Shown: positions 40,697 through 49,720, numbered from the stretch's first letter. The stretch: DNA of 64,000 bases from Collimonas humicola (GCF_018304945.1 NZ_JAGQEE010000006.1:304863-368862); one strand, 5' to 3'. Translations and numbers: made by a program. Notes: generated by a model not told the origin, from the sequence alone.

Positions 40697-41275
40697 CTAG
40701 GCCTTGGAGAATTTCCAGGCGCCGGTGGCCGCTGTGGGGCCGCTGCTCAGGCCGCGGTTCAACAGGCGCGAGGTGAAAACGCCGTATTTGGTGTCGGGTT
40801 TTCCGGCATTGTTGCAGGTGTCGAGAAAGCCGCCATGGGTGCGGTTGTAGTCATTAAGGAAATGCACCACGTCGCCCACTCTGACCTTGCCGTCATACGA
40901 GTCGGTAGAGTCGGCAAATACGCGCCAGGTCAGCACGTCGTCGGGACGGTCCGCCTTGTTGGCGGTGACCACGCCGTATTGCTCGGGGGTCGCGGCATGG
41001 CCGTAGGTGCCGAGATAACCGCCATCGCCGAGGTAAAGATTGAACAGGTAGATAGAGTCGCAGCTGAGGACTTCGCTGCCGATTGCTTTTCCCTCCGCCG
41101 ATTCGATCCGCCATGTGCCGGTGCCTTCGCCGCGATTCGGCGAAATGGACGTGAGCACGCCGTATTTGGCGCCTGGAAGGTCGGCATGACCGTAGCTGTC
41201 CAGATAACCGCCATCCCAGTTGGCGTAGCCGTTCAGGAGGTGCACCTTGTCGCCATATCGAAGAACATCTGCCAT
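40697..41275 (-). CDS. Beta-trefoil-like three-repeat protein
   Basis: A 192-aa protein built of three similar ~55-65-residue units. Each begins with a GDxVHLLN-type strand and continues with a Gly-Gly-Tyr/Phe-Leu-Asp motif: unit 1 VHLLNGYANWDGGYLDSYGHA, unit 2 IYLFNLYLGDGGYLGTYGHA, unit 3 VHFLNDYNRTHGGFLDTCNNA. Each unit ends in YGVxT ... TWRx/AWKF. Three repeats suggest a beta-trefoil (fascin/lectin-like) fold for binding sugars or proteins. There is no signal peptide. ggag lies upstream of the ATG at 41275. It lies upstream of the PAAR cassette on the same strand and may be related to it. Confidence 0.65.
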   Translation of the reverse strand: MADVLRYGDKVHLLNGYANWDGGYLDSYGHADLPGAKYGVLTSISPNRGEGTGTWRIESAEGKAIGSEVLSCDSIYLFNLYLGDGGYLGTYGHAATPEQYGVVTANKADRPDDVLTWRVFADSTDSYDGKVRVGDVVHFLNDYNRTHGGFLDTCNNAGKPDTKYGVFTSRLLNRGLSSGPTAATGAWKFSKA

Positions 41276-41418
41276 TTTATGCTCCAAAAGTAGGTTGATT
41301 GAATGGCCGAGAAAGTGCCGCACCCGGCTGTCATCGACTCTACTGGTATGGGCAAATTTAGCTACTGGCAATTGTGGCAGGGGTACTTCGTGGCGATCTG
41401 TCAATAGGCGGCGCGTGC

Positions 41419-42180
41419 TCAGACAGTGATCGACAGGCAAGGATCGAACAGCGGGTTTTCCTGTTTGCCCGCGCGCGCATAGCCGCGCGGATTGCAGACC
41501 ACCCGGGTTGCGCCTATGCGATAGTCGAAGCTGTCGTGCAGATGGCCGTGCAGCCAGAGCGCCGGCTGCCATTGCAGGATGCGGTCTTCCAGTTCAGAAA
41601 TAAAGCAGGCATTCAGCGGCGAACCTGCAAATCTCGGATGCACGCTTTGCGCGCTCGGCGCGTGATGGCTGATGACCACGGTGGGGCCATCGTACGGCTG
41701 CGCAAACTGCTGTTCCAGCCAGGCTACGCTGTCGTCGAACAGCAATTGCGAGTGCGCCGGCGTAAAGAGCTGAGAAGAGCCGGGGCTTATCCGTATCCGT
41801 GAAAAATCCCTGACCAGTTCCACTGCCTGCTGCAGGCCGAGCTGACGCTGTTCTTCGCTCTTGAAGAACCTGAAATCGGTCCATAAGGTACAACCCAGGA
41901 AGCGTATGCCGTCCAGAGCGATGCTTTGCTTGTGCAGCACGTGCACATTACTGCCTTCAGCCGCAACCCGCAATTCAGCCACGGCGCCTTCCAGGTCGCG
42001 CCCATAGAATTCATGATTGCCGGCCACGAAAAGCGTAGGCACGGTGAACTGCCTGGCCCACTCGATGGCCTCCGCAGGCCTCCAGATGTCGCCGGCCAGC
42101 ACCACCACGTCGGCGCCGGTCTGCGGCGGCGCCATGGGATGGACGGACAGGTGCAGGTCTGACAGCAATGAAATTTTCAT
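41419..42180 (-). CDS. Calcineurin-like metallophosphoesterase
   Basis: A 253-aa cytosolic protein carrying the metallophosphoesterase motifs in order: DLHLS (DxH, residues ~7-11), GDIW, GNHEF, SHHAPS and HGHLHDS. These residues bind two metal ions and hydrolyse phosphomono- or diesters. The substrate is not predictable from sequence; relatives act on cyclic nucleotides, Ap4A or unknown esters. The start is the ATG at 42180 (MKISLLSDLHLS), so the first motif is at the N-terminus. No operon partner is clear. Confidence 0.9.
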   Translation of the reverse strand: MKISLLSDLHLSVHPMAPPQTGADVVVLAGDIWRPAEAIEWARQFTVPTLFVAGNHEFYGRDLEGAVAELRVAAEGSNVHVLHKQSIALDGIRFLGCTLWTDFRFFKSEEQRQLGLQQAVELVRDFSRIRISPGSSQLFTPAHSQLLFDDSVAWLEQQFAQPYDGPTVVISHHAPSAQSVHPRFAGSPLNACFISELEDRILQWQPALWLHGHLHDSFDYRIGATRVVCNPRGYARAGKQENPLFDPCLSITV

Positions 42181-42238
42181 GGTATCAACGATTAGTAAAA
42201 ATCACAGAGCTCATGGTTTTCTGGCGCCGCGGTAAACG

Positions 42239-43180
42239 CTATTTTTGCTGCTTGCACTGACTCGGCAGATATTTGTCATTGATGCTCAGGCTCATGCAGC
42301 GCCAGGTGATGTGATTGCCGGCGTCAAGCGACGGCACCAGGCTTAGCGTCTTGCCTGCAATCGGTACGATCGCCATGACGACTGAAATGACTCCATTGCT
42401 GCCGTTGATATTGATTTCCTTCACAGATCGCGGCAAGGCGTCGACAAAACCTGCTTGCGCCAGATCTGTCGGAATCTGCTTGTGCTCGATATAGTAGTTG
42501 GAAACTGACTGCGTCACTTTCAGCCCGAACTCAGTTGCTGCGGCGACGCGGGCACGGGTCGTATAGTCTTGATAGGCCGGAATCGCGATCGCCGCCAGAA
42601 TGCCAACGACGGCGATGAAAATCCCGATCAGCAGGACAAACAGAAAGACACCGCTGGTGCCGCCCTTGCCGGAGAGTTCGCCAAGCTGCCGCTCTACGCT
42701 ATGCCTTGTTGCCTTGATTTGGGCAATTTTTTTCTTGCAATGCGCATAGTACAAAGCGTTTGCAAAGATGGCCGGGATCAGCCTGCAAGCCAAGGCGAGC
42801 ACGATGAAACCTATGCCCAGGAACATGCCGTCGGACTTGCCGCTGGCGGCGCCGGTCACCAGCAGGAAGATAGTAACGAAGTAGGGCGCGGCAAGATAGA
42901 TAAGGGCGTTGCGCCACATCTTCCTGTACAAGAACCAGTAGAAGGGCACGAACAGTGCCGGCCAATGCCAGGACGGACTGCTCTTGCCGGCATCGTCGAA
43001 ACTGGAAAATCTAGACAAATAATAGTCCTGGTTCTTGGGGCCGATTTGCGCCTCATAGTATCCCTGCGTCTCCGTGCCTGTGACAGGGACGGCTTGCGCC
43101 GGCGTTGATACGGAGGTCCCGCAGCTTGAGCAGAATTTAGCGGCAGCATCGTTGGCGGATGCGCATTGCGGACAGAACAT
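42239..43180 (-). CDS. Zinc-ribbon / DUF2628 / pilin-like membrane protein
   Basis: A 313-aa protein of three parts. Residues 1-25 form a zinc ribbon (CPQCAS ... CSSCG). Residues ~40-165 match the DUF2628 pattern (FSSFDDAGKSSPSWHWPALF; PFYWFLYRKMWRNALIYL) with membrane segments. Residues ~195-313 contain IFIAVVGILAAIAIPAYQDYTTRARV, nearly identical to the N-terminal helix of type IV pilins, followed by a pilin-like globular domain with two cysteines. It lacks a prepilin cleavage site at the N-terminus, so it is not an ordinary pilin. Function unknown. ggag precedes the ATG. Confidence 0.8.
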   Translation of the reverse strand: MFCPQCASANDAAAKFCSSCGTSVSTPAQAVPVTGTETQGYYEAQIGPKNQDYYLSRFSSFDDAGKSSPSWHWPALFVPFYWFLYRKMWRNALIYLAAPYFVTIFLLVTGAASGKSDGMFLGIGFIVLALACRLIPAIFANALYYAHCKKKIAQIKATRHSVERQLGELSGKGGTSGVFLFVLLIGIFIAVVGILAAIAIPAYQDYTTRARVAAATEFGLKVTQSVSNYYIEHKQIPTDLAQAGFVDALPRSVKEININGSNGVISVVMAIVPIAGKTLSLVPSLDAGNHITWRCMSLSINDKYLPSQCKQQK

Positions 43181-43344
43181 GCATTTCTCCCTGAAATATT
43201 TTGATCTTGATATGAAGCCCTTTACCGGCTTCTTTGTTCTTCTCTGCTACGCCACGCGGGCGCCGCGAGCCATCAGCGGCGAGGCTCCGCATATCGAGAA
43301 TGGTAAAGTTATACAACATTAACTGGGTGAAAACAAAGTGCGAT

Positions 43345-44271
43345 TCAGCTTAATTTCCGCAATGCCGTCTTGAGTGATGCAATCAGGAACAGGCAGTGCT
43401 TGTGCAAGACACTTGCAAAAGCATCCGCCAGCACCGATGCCGGCCGATGCTGCGGCCGCACCAGGCTGACATGGAACGGCACCGATAGCGAGAAGCGGCG
43501 CATATGCAGACCGTTGCCGGCTTCATCCATGGCGGTCAGGGGATTGACAATGGCGATGCCCAGGCCTTGCCGCACCATGGCGCAGACCGACGCCGCGCTG
43601 GCGGTTTCAATCGCCATCAGGCGCTCGACGCCATGCTGTTCGAAAATTTCATCCAGCTGCTGCCGATAGGTGTCGAACACCGACAGGTTGATGAAGCGCT
43701 GTCCCGAGAAATCCCTGGGCGTCAGCTTTTGCCTGGCCAGCAATGGATGGCCGTCCGGCAGCACGCAGACCATGTCGCCCGAAAACAAGAGCGACTGCCT
43801 GGTGGCGGCCGGCGCGGCGAGCGTTTCCGTGATGCCGATGTCGTGGCGCTGTGCGCTCAGCCATTCTTCCAGCAAGGGCGATTCCTGCGGCGTGATGCTC
43901 AGGCCCACGGTCGGGTAGTCGTCGAGGAAACGGCGGCATGCGGCCGGCAGCAACGTCTGGGCGAAGGTCGGCAGGCAGATCACGGACAACTGACCATGTT
44001 CGAACTGCCGTATCGAGCCTGCCATGCTGACGATGCGCTCCAGTCCCACATAGGAGCGCCGCACTTCTTCGTACAGCGCCAAGGCATGCGTAGTCGCCTG
44101 CAGGCGGCCGCGTACGCGCTCGAACAGTTTCATCCGCACCAGCGATTCGAAACGCGCCAGCTCGCGGCTCACGGTCGGCTGCGAGGTGCGCAGCAATGCG
44201 GCGGCGCCGGTGACGCTGCCGGCCGTCATGACGGCGCGGAATACTTCGATGTGCCTGAGTGTGATGGACAT
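43345..44271 (-). CDS. lysR: LysR, activator of lysA
   Basis: A 308-aa LysR-type regulator that closely resembles E. coli LysR over its whole length: LRHIEVFRAVMTAGSVT, TSQPTVSRELARFESLV, KLFERVRGRL, PQESPLLEEWLSAQRHD, SAASVCAMVRQGLGI. E. coli LysR activates the divergent lysA gene and responds to lysine/diaminopimelate; the same divergent layout is present here (128-bp AT-rich spacer with several atatg repeats). This strongly supports the assignment. An enterobacterial-type pair in a betaproteobacterium is notable. Confidence 0.9.
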   Translation of the reverse strand: MSITLRHIEVFRAVMTAGSVTGAAALLRTSQPTVSRELARFESLVRMKLFERVRGRLQATTHALALYEEVRRSYVGLERIVSMAGSIRQFEHGQLSVICLPTFAQTLLPAACRRFLDDYPTVGLSITPQESPLLEEWLSAQRHDIGITETLAAPAATRQSLLFSGDMVCVLPDGHPLLARQKLTPRDFSGQRFINLSVFDTYRQQLDEIFEQHGVERLMAIETASAASVCAMVRQGLGIAIVNPLTAMDEAGNGLHMRRFSLSVPFHVSLVRPQHRPASVLADAFASVLHKHCLFLIASLKTALRKLS

Positions 44272-44399
44272 TTTTATCTGCCTTGGGATTGGCTATCCTA
44301 TATCGTATATGAATAGATATGAGAATAATTGATATTTTATTGAATGAGGTATTTAAGGGATCATATGTCCCATATCGACAATTGTCTTGGAGAATTTGC
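44272..44399. promoter_or_regulatory. Divergent lysR-lysA promoter region
   Basis: A 128-bp strongly AT-rich spacer with repeated atatcg/catatg-like half sites (around 44300-44325 and 44360-44378, including gggatcatatgtccc). By analogy with E. coli it should contain the LysR binding site. No exact operator can be assigned from sequence alone. Confidence 0.5.
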
Positions 44400-45638
44400 A
44401 TGAATACCGCCCTGCTTGATACGTTTCCTGAGCTCGCCCGCCACTACGGCACGCCGCTCTGGATCTACGACGCCGCCACCATCGTCGAGCGGATCGGACA
44501 GCTCAAGGCCTTCGACGTCATCCGCTTCGCCCAGAAAGCTTGTTCGAATATCCACATCCTGAAACTGATGCGCGAGCAGGGCGTGATGGTCGATGCAGTT
44601 TCATTGGGAGAGATCGAGCGCGCCTTGCAAGCCGGCTACAGTCCGCAAGGATCGCCTGCGGGACTGGTATTTACCGCCGACCTGCTGGATCAGGCCACCC
44701 TGGCGCGCGTGACGCAAAGCGATATCGAGGTCAATGCCGGTTCGATCGACATGCTGGAACAGATCGGCGCCGTCAAGCCTGGCCACCGGGTCTGGCTGCG
44801 CATCAATCCGGGCTTCGGCCACGGTCATAGCGCCAAAACCAACACCGGCGGCGAAAACAGCAAGCACGGCATCTGGCACACCGACCTGGAGCGCGCCTTG
44901 CAGGTGATCCGGCAATACGGTCTGCAACTTGTCGGGTTGCACATGCACATCGGCTCCGGCGTCGATTACAACCACTTGAAGCAGGTATGCGGCGCCATGG
45001 TCGACACCGTCAAGCGGCTGGGCTGCGAGCTCGAGGCCATCTCCGCCGGAGGCGGCCTGTCCATTCCGTATAAGGAAGGCGACCAGCAGATCGATGGCGA
45101 TCATTACTTCGCCATCTGGGATGCCGCGCGCAAGGAAATCGAGGCGCACCTGGGACATCCGGTCCGGCTTGAAATCGAGCCAGGCCGCTTCCTGGTCGCG
45201 GAAGCCGGCGCGCTGCTGTCCGAAGTGCGCGCGGTCAAGGATAGCGGCAACAATCATTTCGTACTGGCCGATGCCGGCTTCAACGATCTGATGCGGCCTG
45301 CGATGTACGGCAGCTACCATGCCATCTCGGTGCTGCATCAGTCCGCCGAAGCGGGCGCGGCGGCGCAGCGGCCGACGGTTGTCGCCGGTCCGCTGTGCGA
45401 ATCCGGCGACGTGTTTACCCAGCATGACGGCGGCATCGTGGCGCCGCGCCTGCTGCCGCAAGCGCAGGTGGGCGACTATCTGGTGTTCCACGACACCGGC
45501 GCCTACGGCGCTTCCATGTCGTCCAACTACAATAGCCGGCCGTTGCTGGCGGAAGTATTGATGGAGCAGGGCGGGCATCGGCTGATCCGGCGCCGCCAGA
45601 CGGTGGCTGAACTGATCGCGCTGGAGACCGGCATATAG
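44400..45638 (+). CDS. lysA: Diaminopimelate decarboxylase
   Basis: A 412-aa PLP enzyme catalysing the last step of lysine synthesis (meso-diaminopimelate to L-lysine). The PLP lysine is in VIRFAQKACSNIHILKLM near residue 47. Other landmarks are HMHIGSGVDY, SAGGGLSIPY, EIEPGRFLVAEAG, CESGDVFTQHDGG and DTGAYGASMSSNYNSRPL, all matching E. coli LysA (420 aa). The start at 44400 (MNTALLD) is preferred to an upstream ATG at 44319 because it begins where the homologue does and ttggag precedes it. Divergent lysR should control it. An intrinsic terminator follows. Confidence 0.95.
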   Translation: MNTALLDTFPELARHYGTPLWIYDAATIVERIGQLKAFDVIRFAQKACSNIHILKLMREQGVMVDAVSLGEIERALQAGYSPQGSPAGLVFTADLLDQATLARVTQSDIEVNAGSIDMLEQIGAVKPGHRVWLRINPGFGHGHSAKTNTGGENSKHGIWHTDLERALQVIRQYGLQLVGLHMHIGSGVDYNHLKQVCGAMVDTVKRLGCELEAISAGGGLSIPYKEGDQQIDGDHYFAIWDAARKEIEAHLGHPVRLEIEPGRFLVAEAGALLSEVRAVKDSGNNHFVLADAGFNDLMRPAMYGSYHAISVLHQSAEAGAAAQRPTVVAGPLCESGDVFTQHDGGIVAPRLLPQAQVGDYLVFHDTGAYGASMSSNYNSRPLLAEVLMEQGGHRLIRRRQTVAELIALETGI

Positions 45639-45677
45639 CAGCGCGCAAGCAGATATCGGCAAGCATCGCGCCACAAG

Positions 45678-45715
45678 AAAAAGCGGCATCCGGGAAACCC
45701 TGGATGCCGCTTTTT
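45678..45715. terminator. Bidirectional intrinsic terminator after lysA
   Basis: A perfect 14-bp stem aaaaagcggcatcc (45678-45691) / ggatgccgcttttt (45702-45715) with U-runs in both directions. It serves lysA and the convergent amtB. Confidence 0.95.
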
Positions 45716-45734
45716 GCATTGGAAGCGCCGTAAC

Positions 45735-46973
45735 TCAGGCGTGCAGGTAGGCGTCCTCGCCGTGCAGGTCTTCATCCATGCGGTCCTGCGTTGCGGCGCC
45801 GACCTTGACCGGCGTGAACAGGTTGATAAGCCACAGCATGCCGTAGGTGAAGGCAAAGGCCCAGATGCCGGAAACGATCACCGCGCCGCACTGCGCCAGG
45901 AAGAACGACGTATTGCCCAGCAACAAACCGTCGGCGCCATTGGCGTTCCATGCCTTGGACGCAAACACGCCAAGCAGGATGGTGCCGGCCATGCCGCCGA
46001 CACCGTGCACGCCCCAGACGTCGAGCGCATCGTCCCAGCCCAGCCGGTTCTTCAGCGCCACCGCGTAGAAGCAGATCAGGCCGGCGCAGATGCCGATGAT
46101 GGCGGCCGTGCCAAGCGAGACGTAGCCGGCGGCCGGCGTGATCGTCGCCAGCCCGGCGACGCCGCCGGTCAGCAAGCCGATGAATTTCGGCTTCTTGTGA
46201 TAGAACCATTCGATGAACAGCCAGGTGATGGCGCCGAACGAGGCGGCGACGTCGGTATTCAGGAAGGCCGACGCGGTGACGGCATCGACGCGGAATTCCG
46301 AACCGGCATTGAAGCCGTACCAGCCGAACCACAGCAAGCCGGAACCGAGCGCGATCAGCGGTACATTGTGCGGTTTCAGCTCGACCTTCTGGCGGCGGCC
46401 GACATACAGCACCGAAGCCAGGGCGGCGAAGCCGGCGGTGTTATGCACCACGATGCCGCCGGCATAGTCGAGCACGCCCCATTTCGCGAACAAGCCGTCG
46501 GGACTCCACACCATGTGCACGAACGGGAAGTAGACAAACACCAGCCAGCCGGTCAGGAACAGGAAATAGGCCTTGAAGGTGACGCGGTTGGCGAAGGCGC
46601 CGGTGATCAGCGCCGGCGTGATGATCGCGAACATCATCTGGTAGGCGACGTGGACGATGAGCGGTATGCCGGCATCGTTGCCGGTGTACATGCTGGAGAG
46701 CGTGATGCCATGCAGGAAGGCGTAGTAGGTCGGGTCGCCGATGATGCCGTGCCACGACGGGCCGAAGCACATCGAGTAGCCGAAGGCGAACCACAGCACT
46801 GTGGTCCAGCCGAGCGAGATGAAACTCTGCATCATGATCGCCAGCACGTTCTTGCGTCCCACCAGGCCGCCATAGAAGAACGCCAGCCCGGGCGTCATCA
46901 GCATCACCAGGCTGGAACAGAGCAGCATGAATGCCGTATTGCCGATATTGATCGGCATGATTGTAGGTGTCAT
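45735..46973 (-). CDS. amtB: Ammonium transporter
   Basis: A 412-aa inner-membrane protein of the Amt/Mep/Rh family with about 11 TMs. The N-terminal region is MLMTPGLAFFYGGLVGRKN; family landmarks are WGVLDYAGGIVVHNTAGFAAL, the pore His pair region (VWGVHGVGGMAGTILLG) and PAAGYVSLGTAAIIG. It conducts ammonia/ammonium. Unlike many amtB genes it has no adjacent glnK, and the C-terminal tail is short (MDEDLHGEDAYLHA). The upstream 551-bp region (to the phospholipase gene) carries promoters for both directions. Confidence 0.94.
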   Translation of the reverse strand: MTPTIMPINIGNTAFMLLCSSLVMLMTPGLAFFYGGLVGRKNVLAIMMQSFISLGWTTVLWFAFGYSMCFGPSWHGIIGDPTYYAFLHGITLSSMYTGNDAGIPLIVHVAYQMMFAIITPALITGAFANRVTFKAYFLFLTGWLVFVYFPFVHMVWSPDGLFAKWGVLDYAGGIVVHNTAGFAALASVLYVGRRQKVELKPHNVPLIALGSGLLWFGWYGFNAGSEFRVDAVTASAFLNTDVAASFGAITWLFIEWFYHKKPKFIGLLTGGVAGLATITPAAGYVSLGTAAIIGICAGLICFYAVALKNRLGWDDALDVWGVHGVGGMAGTILLGVFASKAWNANGADGLLLGNTSFFLAQCGAVIVSGIWAFAFTYGMLWLINLFTPVKVGAATQDRMDEDLHGEDAYLHA

Positions 46974-47524
46974 GGATAACTTCTTTTAATTGTTTTAAGT
47001 GAATTAACTGAGCAGGAAGGAGAGACCTCCGGACGCCGCCTGGAGCACTCCGCGTGCCGGCCGGCATGCGGCCGCCGAGCCGGGAGAGTGAATCCTATAC
47101 ATAAGCAGCTGCTTATATAAGACGACAAAAAATCCTGTGATCCGGTATCTCAGGTATGGAATCCGCCGTCCCTTCCGCACCTCCGCCAATCCGGCGCTGA
47201 GGCCCGTGTTGATTGGCTTGCCGGGGAATTGCCGAATTGCTATCCGAGGTTTTTCGGCAGCGCCGTCCGGCGGTAGCGATATCAATTCAAGCACTTGTCG
47301 CATCGGCGCAACGGCGGTTTCAGCGTCAAGCGTGCGTTCATCGTGACAAAACGGTCACACAGCCTTCATACGCCTGAAACATTTGCGCTTGATACTGCGT
47401 CCATCCAAAAATTGCCCTGACGGTAAAGCATGGTTGAAATCACGAACCTGTCGACGATGCACCGCTATCCACGCGCAATAGATCCCCCTTCCCAGCGTCA
47501 CCCACTCCAGGAAAGAACAGGACC
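46974..47524. promoter_or_regulatory. 551-bp divergent promoter region of amtB and phospholipase C
   Basis: No gene is convincing here. At 47343-47360, gtgacaa and gtcacac form a 7-4-7 direct arrangement on the minus strand (ttgtcac / gtgtgac), similar in spacing to a PHO box; the same bases also read as the palindrome gtgac ... gtcac. It lies about 165 bp upstream of the phospholipase start. The rest is mixed-composition DNA with no repeat that I can see. Confidence 0.4.
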
Positions 47525-49720
47525 ATGACTCCAAAGAACCGCCGCCATTTCTTGCGCACCGCAGGCGCCGCCGTTGCCGCCACCGCTTATTCCATGAACG
47601 CCAATGCGGCCTTTCCGGAAGCCATCCGCAGGGCGCTGGCGATCCCCGCCAACAACAAGACCGGCACCATCCGCGACGTTGAACACGTGGTCATCCTGAT
47701 GCAGGAAAACCGTTCCTTCGACCACTACTTCGGCACCCTGCACGGCGTGCGCGGCTTCGCCGACCGTTTCCCGATTCCGCTGGCCGGCAACCGCAACGTC
47801 ATGCAGCAGACTTACATCAACAGCAGCAAGCAGTCGCGCGTGATCCTGCCTTACCATCTGGACAGCAGGATCGGCAACGCCCAGCGCGTCAACGGCACCC
47901 CGCATACCTATGACAATGCGCAGGAAGCCTGGGACCTGGGGCGGATGAACAGCTGGCCGACCTACAAGCAGACGCAGTCGATGGGTTACTACACCGCGGT
48001 GGAACTGGATTTCCAGTTTGCGCTGGCGAACGCTTTCACGGTATGCGACGCTTATCATTGCTCCTTCCATGGCGGCACCAATACCAACCGCCTGTACCAC
48101 TGGACCGGCACCAACAATCCGGCAGGCGACAAGGGCGGCCCGGCCATCGACAACTCGCAAGATCATCTGGAAGTCTCCACCTCGCCGACCAGCTACAGCT
48201 GGAAGACCTATCCAGAGCGCCTGCAAAAACAGGGCGTGTCGTGGAAGGTTTACCAAAACATGCCGGACAATTTCACCGACAATCCGCTGGCCGGCTTCGT
48301 CGCCTATCGCCAGTCCAATGAACTGCGCGGCAACGTCGCCGGCGGCGACAATGGCGGCGCCCCTTATCCAGCCTGGCAACCCAGCGACGACGCCGGCAAT
48401 CCGCTGTTCAAGGGCGTCGGCAACACCATGCCGGACGGCGGCTTCCTGGCTGCGCTGAAAGAAGACATCGGCGCCGGCGCCTTGCCGCAGGTTTCCTGGA
48501 TCGTGGCGCCAGCCACCTACAGCGAACACCCGGGCCCGTCCAGCCCGGTGCAGGGCGCCTGGTATGTGCAGGAAGTGCTGAACGCGCTGACTGCCAATCC
48601 GGCGGTGTGGAGCAAGACCGTATTGCTGATCAATTTCGACGAGAACGACGGCTTTTTCGACCACGTGCCGCCGCCTTGCGCGCCAGGCTACCAGGATGGC
48701 GAGCTGGCCGGCTATTCCAGCATCTCGACCGATGGCGAGTATTTTTCCAGCAAGGCTTCAGCCGCTTACGAAAAGCATCCTTACGGCCCCGGCCCGCGGG
48801 TACCGATGTATGTGGTGTCGCCATGGAGCCGCGGCGGCTGGGTCAACTCGCAAGTGTTCGACCATACTTCGGTGCTGCGCTTCCTGGAAGCCCGCTTCCA
48901 CGTCAAGGAAGAAAACATCAGTCCCTACCGCAAGGCGGTCTGCGGCGATCTGCTGTCGGCCTTCAACTTTGCCCATCCGAACGATGAGGTGCTGCCGACG
49001 CTGCCCAAGCGCAGCCGCGCCGAAGCCGATGCGGTGCGCGCCCAGCAAGAGAAGCTGAAGCAAGTGGCGCTGCCGTCCGAAGGCAGCCAGGTGTGGCCGA
49101 TGCAGAGCGCCGGCATCCGGCCGTCGCGCGCCTTGCCCTATGAATTGCACGTTCACGCCCGCACCCACGTGCGGCGCAACGATATCGTGCTGACCTTCCG
49201 CAATACCGGCAGGGCCGCTGCGGTATTCCACGTCTACGATCGCCTGCACCTGGACCGGGTGCCGCGCCGCTATGCGCTGGAAGCCGGCAAGGAATGGCAA
49301 GACAGCTGGGACCTGAACGCCGACCGCGGCGCCTACGATCTGTGGGTGCTGGGCCCGAACGGCTTCCATCGCGCCTTCCAGGGCAATCTGTCGACGTTGG
49401 ATGCGGACGATGGCGCAGTGCCGGAAGTCAAGCTGAGCTACGACGTCTTCAGCAAGCGGATTTGTTTGACGATGATGAACCGCGGCGAGAAATCCTGCGT
49501 CGTCACCGTCAAGCTCAACGCCTACCGCAAGGCGGGACCGTGGACCTTCCATGTCCCCGCCGGCATGCAGCTGGACCAGCACTGGCCGGTCGGCAGCCAG
49601 GGCAACTGGTATGACTTCACGGCCACCGTGCCGGTCGGCGGCTTCACCCGGCGCTTTGCCGGCCGCATGGAGACCGGCGCCCACAGCGTCAGCGATCCGG
49701 CAATGGCATTGACCAGCTAA
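47525..49720 (+). CDS. Phosphocholine-specific phospholipase C, Tat-exported
   Basis: 731 aa. The Tat signal (NRRHFLRTAGAAVAATAYSM, twin Arg at residues 5-6) implies export of a folded enzyme. The phosphoesterase domain begins with VEHVVILMQENRSFDHYFGT and has the family Asp/Asn/His ligands (NFDENDGFFDHVPPP; DHTSVLRFLEARF). Two C-terminal DUF756-type domains follow (ALPYELHVHARTHVRR; KLSYDVFSKRICLTM). Such enzymes hydrolyse phosphatidylcholine or sphingomyelin, releasing phosphocholine, and are often induced by phosphate starvation. They are close to Pseudomonas PlcN/PlcH and Burkholderia homologues. A terminator follows. Confidence 0.93.
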   Translation: MTPKNRRHFLRTAGAAVAATAYSMNANAAFPEAIRRALAIPANNKTGTIRDVEHVVILMQENRSFDHYFGTLHGVRGFADRFPIPLAGNRNVMQQTYINSSKQSRVILPYHLDSRIGNAQRVNGTPHTYDNAQEAWDLGRMNSWPTYKQTQSMGYYTAVELDFQFALANAFTVCDAYHCSFHGGTNTNRLYHWTGTNNPAGDKGGPAIDNSQDHLEVSTSPTSYSWKTYPERLQKQGVSWKVYQNMPDNFTDNPLAGFVAYRQSNELRGNVAGGDNGGAPYPAWQPSDDAGNPLFKGVGNTMPDGGFLAALKEDIGAGALPQVSWIVAPATYSEHPGPSSPVQGAWYVQEVLNALTANPAVWSKTVLLINFDENDGFFDHVPPPCAPGYQDGELAGYSSISTDGEYFSSKASAAYEKHPYGPGPRVPMYVVSPWSRGGWVNSQVFDHTSVLRFLEARFHVKEENISPYRKAVCGDLLSAFNFAHPNDEVLPTLPKRSRAEADAVRAQQEKLKQVALPSEGSQVWPMQSAGIRPSRALPYELHVHARTHVRRNDIVLTFRNTGRAAAVFHVYDRLHLDRVPRRYALEAGKEWQDSWDLNADRGAYDLWVLGPNGFHRAFQGNLSTLDADDGAVPEVKLSYDVFSKRICLTMMNRGEKSCVVTVKLNAYRKAGPWTFHVPAGMQLDQHWPVGSQGNWYDFTATVPVGGFTRRFAGRMETGAHSVSDPAMALTS

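Noticed and set aside
40625..41293. A 222-aa plus-strand frame opposite the trefoil-like gene
   Set aside because: The minus-strand protein shows three internal repeats and a ribosome site; the plus frame has neither.
42181..42238. A shared promoter or small gene between the metallophosphoesterase and pilin-like genes
   Set aside because: Only 58 bp, no repeat and no frame with a ribosome site.
47498..48664. A 388-aa minus-strand frame opposite the phospholipase C gene
   Set aside because: The plus strand encodes a complete Tat-exported phospholipase with all motifs; the antisense frame is compositional.
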